DNA of 64,000 bases. It comes from Diogma glabrata (taxonomy: Eukaryota > Arthropoda > Insecta > Diptera > Cylindrotomidae). Under the pieces are notes generated by a model. It was not told where the DNA came from and ran no database searches. It worked only from the letters and a program-made list of their open reading frames with translations. The DNA lies in contig OY856188.1 in the NCBI GenBank assembly GCA_963693315.1, positions 250,189,394 to 250,253,393 of the forward strand. Reading direction: 5' to 3'. Positions 11,642 through 23,757 of the stretch are shown here, in pieces. The position numbers were made by a program, and so were the translations under genes. Numbering within the stretch: position 1 is the first letter of the stretch; every line of letters begins with the position of its first letter.

Positions 11642-12106
11642 CATAAAAAACGAAAAAGCGTAGCCATACCATAGAAAAGACGACTGAAGAGTATACGGTA
11701 GGGAAAGAAGAAAAATAAAAAAACGAAACATAAACGAAATTTATTAAATTTCTATTTAGTATTTTATATATGTCTTCAAATTTCAATTTAGTTTATGCTT
11801 TGCTTGGGGAGTGGATAGACGTATTATTTTAGATTTAATTTATTTCAGGCTTAAAAAAATATTTTGTTTTAAAATTTCTGCTGTGTTTAAATTCATTTTT
11901 TACTTTCTTTTTTTCGAAAAATTAAATTCATGCATAGGGAAAGATGTAAAAAAAAATTATTTTAAGTTTCCTTTCTTCTGCATCTTAACTTTTATGTTAG
12001 TCATAATTTTCTTTGTTTTTAAATATTTTCTATTGATTAGAAATTAAAGAAACAATTCATAAAATTGATTTGTTCTTTCTTTGCAAAACAAGATAGACAG
12101 AAACAA

Positions 12107-12253
12107 GCAGGCTACAGACCTTCAATCAATTTGTCAATCGATTGAAAACGAAAATAAACGAAATAAAATTTCGGGGATTTTTACACTAAATTTTATTTCG
12201 TTTATTTTCGTTTTCGAATTGATTGACAAATTGACTGTAGGTCTGTTGCCTGC
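12107..12253. repeat. 147-bp perfect-type fold-back
   Basis: The arms of about 65 bp (gcaggctacagacc...acgaaataaaatt and aaattttatttcgt...ggtctgttgcctgc) are reverse complements around tcggggatttttacact. It could form a long hairpin, and is a MITE or fold-back candidate without coding capacity. Confidence 0.65.
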
Positions 12254-12329
12254 TATAGAGAAATATTTTATAATAGCCGTGTTCGATGGGGGGGGGGGGG
12301 GTCTGGGAGGGAATACCCCTAGTACTTAT

Positions 12330-12545
12330 ATATGTTCAAAGAACATATTTCATTAGCGTCTCTAATGTGTTGTTAATGTGAAAATATTTTTTAATACCTG
12401 AAAGATTAATCATAAGAAGTTTTTTAAAGTAAATACACCCCGTAAACAATTTTTAGATTAATCGTAACTATTTACCTTTCGTATGGTAAATCATACCAGA
12501 AAGTGTATTAAACGAACTTCGTTCACAAAATATAAAAAAGTCCAA
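12330..12545. repeat. conserved upstream block of the receptor units
   Basis: The block from catatttcattagcgtctct through atttacctttcgtatggtaa recurs at about 22583-22775 and 27965-28150, each time upstream of a receptor copy. It is therefore part of the duplicated unit. In copy A, 10034-12330 is extra sequence inserted between two blocks that are adjacent in B and C. No frame is conserved; it could hold 5' UTR or regulatory sequence. Confidence 0.55.
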
Positions 12546-12654
12546 GCGGCAGGATATCCACTAGAAATAGGTTTCTGGGCCAGACAGGTTTGTGTACAAT
12601 TAGAATCGGATGCATCAGATTAGTTTAATAAAAAAAGTTAAATAGAGCCAGAAT

Positions 12655-13060
12655 TATTAGTTGTAATTTCCCAAGGGCGGTGATAATTCGAAATAATTTT
12701 TTGCCAAAAATTTTGAAAGCAAGTATATTGATAAAAGCACGAGGCCGTATGCCGAGGGCTATTATCTATACCACTTGCTTGAGGAATTTTTCAAAAAATT
12801 ATGAGAATTTATCAACGAACGAGGGGAATTCGTTTAGAAAATGTTTTGCTATTTTTCATTTATTTATATATTTTTTATGAATTATACTTTGGCCTACTGT
12901 GATATCAGTTAATTATTTCAAAATTAGACTGATAATTTTTAATATCCCAGTAGGCCAGACGTATAACTATTTGTTATTAGTATAATTCAAATGTTATTGG
13001 TGAAATTGAATGATGTCATTACATTTTAGAGAATTTCATTGGGTTGAATAAAAATAAAAA
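12655..13060. repeat. dispersed hairpin repeat, copy 2
   Basis: Second copy of the unit at 8480-8905, including the gcacgaggccgtatgccgag loop and the cccagtaggccagacgt arm. Decayed arms and no ORF. Confidence 0.6.
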
Positions 13061-13093
13061 TAAACCAAAAAATTTTTATATATAATATCACGA

Positions 13094-13256
13094 GTCGTCA
13101 AATAATAGTCGATTATTTTTCATAATCATTATTACGAATGTCAAATGGCATGAGTGGTAATGTTTAATTTTTAACCTCACTAACCTTTTAATTTTTAACC
13201 TCAAATGGCATGAGTGGTAATGTTGAAAAATAATCGACTAATAATTTGGTGACAAG
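13094..13256. repeat. inverted repeat with internal direct repeats
   Basis: The outer arms contain atagtcgattatttttc and gaaaaataatcgactaat. Inside, tcaaatggcatgagtggtaa occurs twice and aatttttaacctca occurs twice. Non-coding, likely a decayed fold-back element. Confidence 0.5.
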
Positions 13257-13799
13257 TTGTATTTAGCAGACAATTTAACGAACAGAAATAGTAACATTAT
13301 TTCATACAACATAATTATATATAATAAAATATTATTTCATCTTAGTAGGCGCATAAATGTTATAAATTTGTAATTTATTTTTTACAAATAAACATAAACA
13401 TGCAATCATTTATGAATGAAAACGGAAATTTTTACTATTTGCAAATTGCATTTTCACATAATTTTGTATGAGAATTTTTGTTTTAAATTTATATATTAAG
13501 TAGGCGGAAAATATTCGAAAATATTCGCTGTTCCTTCCTACCAGAAAAAAATAATCGAAACAAATCGTTTTGATTTTTTAAAAAATAGTAAATGAAGCGT
13601 TTTTATTGGACCTTATTGAAACTTTATTTAGTGAGTTAAATTGTCACATTTTGTATTTTATATATTGTGCTCATTCTAACCTTTTGATATTACTACACCA
13701 AAAAATGTTAAGATTTATTTTTGTTCGGTACATTCTTCAACAGTTTAGAGAATATATAACATAACAGGGGAAGAAATACACATGGCATACATATGAACC

Positions 13800-14357
13800 G
13801 GAGTACGTTCAGAAACTTCACTATATTTAAATATTTAATGCACCAATCAAATCACCGCATTAAATTATTTAATGACTATAGTTAAATAATTTTTGAACGA
13901 CGATCATTAAGTAAAATATTTAATACACAAATACTAATACAATCTGTTAAAATCGTATGTCAGAATAATTCTTTCATAAAATGTTTCAATTGAATAAAAT
14001 TAAAACCAAAAAAATTAAAAACTAAGATAGAAATTACTAACCATATTGTTATAGAAAACTTGCATTTCATTCATGAATTTGGAAAATGTATATGCTGCAA
14101 TTTCAAAATAAATTTGAATTTGCAGCATATTGAATTCGGTATATTTTAAATAATGCTTATGTTTATGTGTATTTAATTTTTAACTCTACTCGAGAGCAGA
14201 TTTAATTTTTAAATAAATGTGGGCGGGACTAGTGTGTTTTTGAACGCAAACAGCTGTCAAATAGTTAAATATTAACTCTACTTTTTCGTTTCTGAACGAA
14301 CGAATTTAAATATTATTTAAATATAGTTAACTATAGTAAAGTTTCGGAACGTACTCC
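13800..14357. mobile_element. MITE-like element with GGAGTACGTTC terminal repeats
   Basis: The left end GGAGTACGTTCAGAAACTTC is matched by the reverse complement of the right end, GGAGTACGTTCCGAAACTTT, over about 26 bp. The interior (558 bp in total) is rich in ttaaatatttaat and has no ORF. I did not find a clear target duplication. Confidence 0.6.
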
Positions 14358-14472
14358 CGTTTTTTTTTAAAGTGGGATAAGTTCATTTTTTCATATATTG
14401 AGATATTTAAGGATTTGCGTTTGCATTAATATTAAAATAAAGGCAAATGTAACTAAAATTTTGTGAGCTCCA

Positions 14473-14700
<228 letters not shown>

Positions 14701-15240
14701 CCATTTATATTATTATACCACTTTCAATAATAACATATTTTTTTTGAATTATACTACAAAATAAGAACAAGAGGAAATATAAGTCCCATACGTTTCTGAC
14801 CGACGCATTTTTGATTTGGCTGAAATTTTTTTTATGGGTCTTATATCGAAAAAAAAGAGAAATTTTTTTTTGGAAAATATAGCGGTTCTAAATTTCGAGA
14901 ATTTCGTGATGAGTTATTTTCAAAAATTCATAACTTCGGGTCTATTAAATATAGAAACTTCTGTTTTGTTTTATTTTAAATTTAAAAGATGCTAGTTAAA
15001 AAAAAAATAAAATTAACAAAAGTTATTCACAAATTTCTATTGATATAAACAAATAAAATGTTGAAATAGATCTTTAGCCATTGCTCTACCCACGCTTCAC
15101 CCCAAATCGGGCTCTATTGAATGTATGATTATATATTTAAAAAGAGACCATCAATATCTTTCTAAAACTACTACTAACTCAATTTTTTCCAAACTTATAC
15201 CAAAGGGTCCAAAGAAAATTTTTTTTTAAAAAAAAGCATT
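14701..15240. other. non-coding spacer
   Basis: AT-rich sequence with many A or T homopolymers. I see no gene, terminal repeat or match to another part of the window. Confidence 0.5.
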
Positions 15241-16712
15241 ATGCTATAGAAACTACAATATTTACCACAACAACACATAGATACCTATTAAGACCTAGGT
15301 CTCACAACTACTTGCGTTCTGAGGTGTTGAATGCTTTTTTAAGCTTTTGTGGATTGAACGCCCCCGAGACAATTGATTCCGGCAAAGCATTCCATTTGAT
15401 TTGTACGATGTATGCACAAAGAAAACCCTCTGCATTCTGTCACTTTGAAAGTGAGTGGTTTCAACAGTTTGACTGTTTGCATAAACCGATTGACGTGTAA
15501 AACAGGGAAAATATTATGGTTGATCCAGTTGCATGATGGAACCGATACCATCCGAGCACTGCATATAATGGCGATGGCACCAAACGTGTCAAAAAACTCG
15601 GCTTCCTTATTAGATGTAAAAATTATCTCACTCCGTATCAATTACTCCACATTTTTAAGGCCTATATTCGGTTCTGTATGGAGTATTATTATCAAGTCTG
15701 GGGCGCTACATCTGCTTCCATCTTAGTTCTCTTAGACTCTGTTCGTGCTATGCGAATTATGGGTAATCGAAATTTAACATCAATTTTTGCTTCCCTACAA
15801 CATCGTCGCACTGTGAACGGAGTGAAATACTTTTTACATCTAATCAGGAGGCCGAGTTTTTTTGGCTTTCCGCCATCGCCATTATATGATCGTTCCACAG
15901 TTGAAAATTGTGACTCCCAATAAACCAAAGCTTTGCAGTGCAGTGTACTATCATATTCAAAACTATTTAGCGGATTACTGGTGATTTTCAACAGTGCGTT
16001 TATGTAAATAAAAATAGAGTGGAGAATAAAAATGAGCAGTGAGGTACACTAGCGTTAATTAATTCTGACTCTAAGGAAAAGCCATCTCATGAATAAGACT
16101 AAGGTTATTGATCTATAATTTGAAATATCACATTTTGCAAAATGTTAATTTTTTGGGGACGGGCTGGACATTGGCTAACTTTTATCATGAAGGAAAAAAA
16201 TACCAGATTTATATAATTTGTAGAAAATTTGGGTAAAAGGAGGAGTAAGTCTTTTATTTTCTTCATTTTCATTCCTAATCTTTCATTTTCACTTCTAAAG
16301 ACTGGATTTGCGACATTTCTTTAGGAGTTTCCAAAACGGTGGAGTTTAAAGGAAAGCGTTCCGCGAGCAACGTGGCGTTGCTGCGTCAGTGACGATTAAT
16401 TCACCACAATAACAAGAGGCATAGAAGATTTGGTACCAGACTTTAAAGAATGAATGGCACTGTAAAACTTTTGTCAGAAATGACCATGGTAGAAAGTTTT
16501 CCGCTCTCACTCTGTTAATACCTGTTTTTTCGTTTTTGATTATCTGGTTCGATATTTTATTGACCTTTAGATATTGGGAACGATTTAAGGGGTTTTTGTT
16601 ATGGATCTAAATGTTAAATAATATACGTTTGTTTCAGAGGGCTAATTTGGCTGCCTTGGAAAACAAAAATTTTTGTTAGGATTTCATTATTGGGAAGGGA
16701 ACGAATGTATTG
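15241..16712 (-). pseudogene. decayed Jockey-like element (RT C-terminal half), copy 1
   Basis: The minus strand matches the 3' half of the intact element at 50315-53415: the ggtcttaaaaggtatctatg end, then the FNxxKF-type C-terminus, RT blocks and linker. It contains many stops and frameshifts. An inner segment (about 15567-15815) reads on the opposite strand (WGATSASILVLLDS, SLQHRRTVN), so it has been inverted. The 5' edge near 16710 coincides with the 5' edge of the copy at 28630-30310, showing both derive from one truncated insertion. Confidence 0.7.
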
Positions 16713-16779
16713 AAAACATTCTAGTCAAACAAAATTTATACTATATTATTATTATATTATTATTTTACTTTTATATTTT

Positions 16780-17340
16780 TTTAGCTCAGATAATGGACCA
16801 ACTTACCAGAGTTCCTGACAATCCTGGCCAAAGTAGTGAATTGTTTTTGTTTTTGTTTTTGATAAATGATCTTTCGTTGGTACAATTTAGAGTATCAGAG
16901 CTTTTAGGTGGAACAGATCATAATTTTATTTTCACATATTTAAATTTATAAGTCTCTAAACAGATTAAATCTGATCCTAGTCTTGTTTGGGATTATAGAA
17001 CTGCAGATTGGCAGGGAGATATGTTTAATTGAAATGTTTAACAGATATGTTTAATTCAAACATTTCTGCTTCTAATTTTTCAAAAATAATTCACGTAGGT
17101 ATGGCCAAGTTTATTCCAATTGATCGTTCCGAAAACTGATATATTATGGGTTTAGAGTAAATGTAAAAATGCAATAAATACAAATAGAAAGAAATGTATG
17201 TAGAAAACTAATAGATGCAAAGAAATATCTATTTATTACGAAAAAAGCTACTAAATTTACTGAGCAACCCAGGTCAACATCAAAACTTTAAGATTAGCCT
17301 TCAAAAATCCTCAAAGAAAATTAATCAATATCACTAACAA
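16780..17340 (+). pseudogene. decayed non-LTR element (second type), internally deleted
   Basis: The plus strand reads RVPDNPGQSSELFLF, LINDLSLVQFRVSE, GGTDHNFIFTYLNL and VWDYRTADWQG, which is the end of an EEP endonuclease domain and the linker. After about 17230 it jumps to the C-terminal stretch found at 34215-34320 in the longer copy. It is the short version of the element at 30370-34300. Confidence 0.6.
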
Positions 17341-17642
17341 ATTGTAGTTCCCTAGTTAGCATCGTATCTTCTGATATTCAGAAACGTTGATTTATTATCA
17401 CTATACACTATACAATATCTAAAAAAAATACTGAAAAAATATCGGTAAAGGGGGTTCAGACCCGAACCCCCCCCCCTCTTGTGTTCGCTCCTGATTCGAT
17501 CAAAATATTCAAAATATTCAATCCCTTCAAAAATACTACGATATTGACAGAAATAAACACAACAACCGAAACAATAACAGAAACAGTAAATCAAATTCAA
17601 TCTCAAATATTCAATCCTTTAAATAACCACCACCTGTAGGTG

Positions 17643-18020
17643 ACCACCGAAACTTATTTACTTTCAGTCCTAGTGACTGAAAACATTTTCAGTCACTACT
17701 TAGAAAAAGTTTCCCTTTCACATAGGTTTTACTATATATTAAAATGACATTTTCGTAGCTTGAAGTAGAAAAAATTATTTTATTTTATTTTATGAATTAG
17801 TTAATTATTCGTATGGATTATCGCTAACAGTTTTGGGGGTGTAATGGTTTATTACTGCATTTGTGGTTGCGGTCTTAGGAAGAGATTTTTGTTTAACAAC
17901 TGATCGTTCGCTTAATTCTGGTTCACTAGTTCCTATGTTATAATTCCCACAGGTATTAAGATTTTCTTCCATTGATGCAATCGTTAAATTTGATGATGTA
18001 TAAAATCTTGTGCTACTTTG
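17643..18020 (-). pseudogene. duplicated 3' tail of GPCR copy B
   Basis: 378 bp are repeated almost without change at 18042-18419, with 21 bp between them. The copy carries about 215 bp of the last receptor exon (C-terminal tail codons from TRFYTSS to the TAA) plus 160 bp of downstream sequence. It lacks TM6-TM7 and cannot make a receptor. The high identity marks a recent local duplication. Confidence 0.85.
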
Positions 18021-18203
18021 AAACTTATTTACTTTTTATTTACCACCGAAACTTATTTACTTTCAGTCCTAGTGACTGAAAACATTTTCAGTCACTACTT
18101 AGAAAAAGTTTCCCTTTCACATAGGTTTTACTATATATTAAAATGACATTTTCGTAGCTTGAAGTAGAAAAAATTATTTTATTTTATTTTATGAATTAGT
18201 TAA

Positions 18204-18750
18204 TTATTCGTATGGATTATCGCTAACAGTTTTGGGGGTGTAATGGTTTATTACTGCATTTGTGGTTGCGGTCTTAGGAAGAGATTTTTGTTTAACAACT
18301 GATCGTTCGCTTAATTCTGGTTCACTAGTTCCTATGTTATAATTCCCACAGGTATTAAGATTTTCTTCCATTGATGCAATCGTTAAATTTGATGATGTAT
18401 AAAATCTTGTGCTACTTTGATGAGACGATTCCAAATGTTATTTTCTTATAATATTTTTCCAAAATTTTCTTACTGATTCTCGGAACCCATTGTGCCACCA
18501 TGCGTAAATAATAGGATTTAATATACTGTTTAGTATTCCTAATACAGTTATTGGACTAGCGATTTCATATCGTAAACTCAGGCAAAACTCACGGTCCACT
18601 TTTTCATCACAGAAAACATACATTGTTGCTGTAATGGAATACGGAAACCAACAGAATAAATAGCTTCCTGTTACGAAGAGTACTATTTTAATGGCTTTCC
18701 ATTTGCTGGGTATGTTTCCAGTTGTTTGTTTGATATTCTCATTTAGGTTT
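18204..18750 (-). pseudogene. GPCR copy B, TM6-TM7-tail exon with premature stop
   Basis: TM6 (GSYLFCWFPYSIT) and TM7 (ILNSILNPIIYAWWHNGF) are intact. TAA at 18438-18440 replaces the glutamine codon seen in copies A and C and would remove about 77 tail residues. Confidence 0.82.
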
Positions 18751-19179
18751 CTAAAAGAAATAAAAATTTTAATCTAGTTAAAATATAATTTATGTAAAAT
18801 TAATTAGATAAGATTCAAAATAAGAAAATTAAAAATTTTAGGTCGATAATTCATATTTGTCACATTTACATTATACATAAATTTTAAAAACTAGTTGACA
18901 AATTCCACAGTCACATGCATTCTGAGATGTTGAAAATCATTTGACACACATTAACTTGATGCAAATGACCACTTAAAAAAAAAATACACGTAACAACAAA
19001 GCAAACTATCGCAATTTTTATCTAAGAAACGTGATTGAGCTACTTGAGGTAAAACTCGATTATTGACGATTAGTAAAGATCTCAGTATATAGGCAAAGAA
19101 ATCAAACTAACAGACGAAACAAGATCGTGACCAATATCAAAACATCTTTGATCGTGCCAATAACAAAACAGCATCTTAT

Positions 19180-19573
19180 ACAGTACCACTAGTGATGAAA
19201 AATAGTAGCCACCATCTCTTCGATTTTAGTTCTGCTGTCACTGTGAATATTTTTCAACTAGCTGGAGTTCAAATCCTGTCGGTAACTGATCTCCCCAATT
19301 TTCAGTAGACAAATCATTCGACTGTTTTTTTTGCCTCCAAGTATTGAGATAGGTGACTTTAATGTTGATTTCAATAAATATCATCAAAACTGGCTCTCAA
19401 ACTATTTTCGACAAAAAATTTACAAAAAAAAATTCATGAACCAACAACAGTTGCAGCTACAACAATTGATAATATATTTTCCAGTATAAATAATTTAGAA
19501 ATTGGCGTTATTTAAGCTTTCTTTAGCCACCATAGACAGCTTTGGGTAAGATTAAACCCAACGTGAAACTAAA
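19180..19573 (+). pseudogene. endonuclease relic in GPCR B intron 3
   Basis: Paralogous to 6200-6640 in copy A: GDFNVDFN start, TTIDNIFSSINNLEIGV, stop, then AFFSHHRQLWVRLN. Both copies share the same stop before AFFSHH, so the relic was already dead before duplication. Confidence 0.5.
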
Positions 19574-19864
19574 CTAACAAAAACTGTTTTGCTCTCAATT
19601 AATATATACACGGAACCCTCAGCGAGCTAATTATATTCGCAATTGCCTGACTTTTTTCGTAAATCAACGAGTTTTTGAAAATGGCATAGTTTGAAAATGG
19701 CAACTAAATTGCAAGAAAAAGACCGGTTGCTTTTCGATTGTCTTACTTTTTCATGTTAAAATAATGATAGAAAACAATTATATTTGATTTTATGATGCTT
19801 AACTATAAAGGTCACAACAAGGTTGGTAAAAATTTAAAAAAAAAAATCATCAATTTATTCTCAC

Positions 19865-20249
19865 CCTTTGAAAAATCGGAAGAATTTTTTTTTCGTTTAA
19901 GTGGCTCCTCTGTTTCTGACACTTTATTATTTTCTTCTATAACACTAGCAGCAGATCCAGCTAAAGATCGTGTACCGCCACCACGAAATATTCGTAAATT
20001 GTCAGTATAGACACCACTTTCTTGAACTGTTGCCTTTTGTGAATTATTATGAATTATTTTGAATTATTTTGTTTATGGCAAGATGCAAAATTATGCCGTA
20101 GAGAATAAAAATTAGAATAAGTGGTAATACTCCTAACATTGCCATAAACAGAATTAATTGTTTTGGAGTTATAAGTATAAACCAACAAAGTTTTTCATTG
20201 TGCGTATGATCACGCCAACCCATCAGTGGGAGATGTCCAATTATTATTG
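19865..20249 (-). pseudogene. GPCR copy B, TM4-TM5-ICL3 exon, broken
   Basis: ECL2 (WRDHTHNEKLCWF) and TM5 (LPLILIFILYGIILHLAI) are readable, followed by a tandem insertion with a stop. Beyond it, in another frame, GVYTDNLRIFRGGGTRS is still recognisable. Confidence 0.8.
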
Positions 20250-20299
20250 CTGTCAAAGAAATAACAATCAAACTCAATTATTAAATTTTATTTAGTTTA

Positions 20300-21430
20300 T
20301 ATATTTAATAAAAACTTTTTTCTACTACCCAACATAAAAAATCTACTTTCGATATTTGTTCATTGAATCGAAAACTTCTTTTTCGTAACCGGTGATAAAA
20401 AAACCTATACAAATTACTTTCGTACCTGGTGACGAAAGTAATTTTTTAAAAGCCATCTATTTTCTAATTTCTTAACTAGAATAAACCATCCTAGAATACC
20501 CGTTAAGACAATTAATTGATTGAATGAAATAATTTTGTTAGTGTTAATTTGTCTCTGTTTGGAGAATGACGTTAATTTATTTTTGAATTATTTACGGACA
20601 ATTTCATTAAAATTGTAAAAATAATAATAGTTAAATAAAATAGTTAAATAGTATGATAAAAAACAGTTGGTGTATATTTTTAATTTATGGATATTTTTAA
20701 ATGGTGGATATTTTTAAAAATATTATTTCACCTATTTATTTAACAAAAATGAAAAAAAAATATTTATTTTACGTAAAATAATTTAGGTTGTGTTAAAATA
20801 TATCAAGAATTTACCTAACGTCATACCCATTCAAAAACTAAATCAAAACTGATATTTTTATTTTGGAAATCTGAAATCTGAATTTGATTTTGTTTATGAC
20901 AAAGTACAAACCGTCTTTAGTTATAAGCCTACTAGACGCAAAATTAAAAAAACAATAAACCTTCAAAGATGTATTATTTAATGATTTTAAGAACTTTAGA
21001 GAAAATAGAATAACAATATAGGATTTTGTAGTGTAAATAGAATAAAAATATAACATCATGAATAACTATATGTATGGATATGTAAAAAATTAACGAAAAA
21101 AACAATAAGGCTTGTAATTAAAGACAGCTATATCTTTGACATAAAAATTGGATAATTTATTCATATTGAGTCATCTATTTTTTAATAGCAGAAATATAAA
21201 TACACATATACAATTTTAATTTGTAACAGTGTATGTTTTAAAAAATGAATTGTATGTAATTATAAATGAAAATGTTTAAAAATTAATAATAATTTTTAAA
21301 AAAGTAGTAGAAAAAGTACAGTCTTCTACTCGCCGAAAATCATATTTTGAATCTCGCGACCATTACCAACCTCGGCTGGTAAACTGTCCTCTCGTTTAGA
21401 AGATACTATTAAAGAAAGATTTTCAACATT
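20300..21430. other. extra sequence in GPCR B intron 2
   Basis: Copy A has a 270-bp intron here and copy B about 1.38 kb. The extra block is AT-rich and has weak inverted ends (aacttttttctactac near 20310; gtagtagaaaaagt near 21305). No ORF is supported. It is likely an unclassified insertion. Confidence 0.45.
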
Positions 21431-21628
21431 TTTAGCAAGATATTTTAAACGAAAAGGGACATTGGTTTTAAAATTATAAATTTAAATTTATAGAAACCAT
21501 TAATTGGCATGGACAACTGTCACTCTGCTGAAAATTGGGATGGCTTTAATTCAAAGGCATTTCATACATCAACATTAAGTATGTATAGCAACATTAAGCA
21601 AATAAGAAATCAAATCGAATCTACGTAC

Positions 21629-21783
21629 CGATAAGCCACGTTAAAAGAATTAGAATTCTTGCTCGTTTTGGACTAATCAATTGCTGATACTTTAATTTAA
21701 ACCATATACTATGTATAAATATCTATCAAGAGCTATCCAGCCTATGCTGTAACCGGAAATCAATGTAGAGGATCCAATCAATC
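21629..21783 (-). pseudogene. GPCR copy B, TM3-ICL2 exon with frameshift
   Basis: 155 bp instead of 150. STLISGYSIGWIALDRYLY is intact, then the extra ttaaa-type duplication gives an immediate TAA. Confidence 0.82.
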
Positions 21784-21958
21784 CTGTAAATAATTCAAAA
21801 TTTGTAAAAATAAAATTGAGAATTAGCTAATTGGGTAATCAAAGTATCGATTTGCATCACCGTGGGGGTCACCAATGTGATGATTTTATCAAAACACATT
21901 TATGTTTATTTCAAAATTCAATTTTATTAATGGCGAAAATATTCCAAACAATTCTTAC

Positions 21959-22093
21959 CACTTTGTAGAGCGCATGTATTTGCATTGCGGAGATCTGGCG
22001 GAAAAAATCGATCCATAAGCACGGTAATGCCAATTACTAAATCTGCGAGTGCAACATTCCCTAAAAATAAATACGTGCTTCTCGGTTCCTGAC
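21959..22093 (-). pseudogene. GPCR copy B, TM2 exon
   Basis: 135 bp with the same acceptor and donor as the other copies. It encodes QEPRSTYLFLGNVALADLV and NTCALQS and has no lesion itself. Confidence 0.75.
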
Positions 22094-22904
22094 CTGAAGA
22101 ATAAACCAGATAGAAGAATATTATTTTTATTGTAACAGATACTTTTGCTATACGGTTTAGTTTTTTTCCAACAAGCAAATTTTTATCACACTTTTACAAC
22201 ATATATTTTTGTTTTAATATGTTTGATAATAATTCGGGAAATCTCCACAACCTGAACAACACATTTATGACTTTAACAAAATGTGTTTTTCGTGTTTATT
22301 TATATTATCGTAGTTTTCACATTAATTGGATTCACTTGTGAAAAGTTCTTGGAAAAAAATAATTATTTTTTCTATATACACTGTTGATTGTAGATTTTCA
22401 CAGTATCACAAAATGAGAAAATAGATTTTATTTTCAAAATTAACAAGCAAACAGACAAAATTAGAGCAAACTTAAGAAAACTAACAGACAATTATTTCAA
22501 TTTCATTTTTTTTGTGGTTTTTAATTTATTTGGTTTGAGGTTTTCATTTCTACTAAAAAGCTAGATATGCTTATATGTACTAAGAGCATATTTCATTAGC
22601 GTCTCTAATGTGTTGTTAATGTGAAATAATTTTTTAATACTTGAATGATTAATCATAAGATGTTTTTTAAAGTAAATATACCCCGTAAACAGTTTTTAGA
22701 CTAATCGTAGCTATTTACCTTTCGTATGGTAAATCATACCAGAAAGTGTATTAAACGAAGTTCGTTCACAAAATATAAAAAAATCCCAGCGGCAGGATAT
22801 CCGCTAGAAATAGGTAGGTTTCTTGGCCAGATGGATTTGTGTATAATTAGAATCAAATGCATCAGATTAGTTTAATTAAAAAAGTTAAATAGAACTAGAA
22901 TTAT

Positions 22905-23285
22905 CAGTTGTAACCTCCCAAGGGCGGTAATACTTCGAAATAATTTTTTGCCAAAAATTTTGAAAGCAAGTATATTGGTAATAGCACGAGGCCGTAGGCT
23001 GAGGGCTATTATCAATACCACTTGCTTGAGGAATTTTCCAAAAAATTATGAGAATTTATCACTGAACGAGAGGAATTCGTTTAGAAATTTTTTCATTTCT
23101 GCATATATAATTTATGAAATTTACGTCTGGCCTACTGCGATATCAGTGAATTATTTTAAAAATTATTTGATAATCACTGATATCGCAGTAGGCCAGACGT
23201 ATAACTATTTGTTGTTAATATTAGTTATTGGTTAAATTGTATGATGTCATTACATTTTAGAGAATTTCATTGGGTTAAATTAAAA
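22905..23285. repeat. dispersed hairpin repeat, copy 3, with perfect 27-bp stem
   Basis: Same unit as 8480-8905. At 23123-23200 it has acgtctggcctactgcgata and its exact reverse complement tatcgcagtaggccagacgt within 27-bp arms, separated by 24 bp. The arms in the other copies are eroded, so this is the youngest or most constrained copy. Confidence 0.7.
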
Positions 23286-23757
23286 TAAAACTAAGGCAAA
23301 AAATGTTCAGTATAAAATCTTTAATTCAGCAATAAAAATCTAAAGGAATTTAAGCCCATCAAGATCTCAAATTAAACAGCTTCGTATATAATATCATTTC
23401 AATCATTCTGTCGTATGTCTACAAACATGTGGAAAAGTAATCACAATAAAATAATATTCAGCAGATTCATTATTAATTAAACCTCCACTTTTGTTTTTAA
23501 TTAAATATAACGTAGAAAGTCAAACTAAAGAAAACTCTTATTCAAATAGTGATCTGGTGTATGAAATATATATTTTTTAGGTTTCAGCTGCCGATAAAAA
23601 ATGTACTCATAAAATTTTTTTGTATTTATATTCATTTAATCACTGAATATTTTAGCATCAATTTATTATTCGATTTCCATTTTAATTTTCTGCGTTATTT
23701 TCTTTGTTTTTCCAATTGTTAAGAATGTACGTGTTTAATGTGGTAGTTTTTAATTGT

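Larger units (their letters stand above)
18204..22093 (-). pseudogene. GPR119-like GPCR, copy B (pseudogene)
   Basis: Exons at 22093-21959, 21783-21629, 20249-19865 and 18750-18204 match copies A and C and keep the splice sites. Lesions: (1) a 5-bp insertion in the TM3-ICL2 exon near 21691-21702 gives a stop right after IVYGL; (2) an expansion of gaattattat/gaattatttt at about 20041-20066 introduces TAA at 20047-20049 after TM5; (3) the A-run in the ICL3 basic block is nine instead of ten (19885-19893), a frameshift; (4) CAA to TAA at 18438-18440 after helix 8. TM2, DRY, CWFPY and NPIIYAWW are still readable, so the loss is recent. Intron 2 is about 1.4 kb against 270 bp in copy A. The TM1 exon was not found. 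Confidence 0.88.

Noticed and set aside
16673..16951. Plus-strand 92-codon frame as a gene
   Set aside because: Its C-terminal half is the end of a retrotransposon endonuclease domain (DHNFIFTYLNL) and its N-terminal part is unrelated junction sequence.
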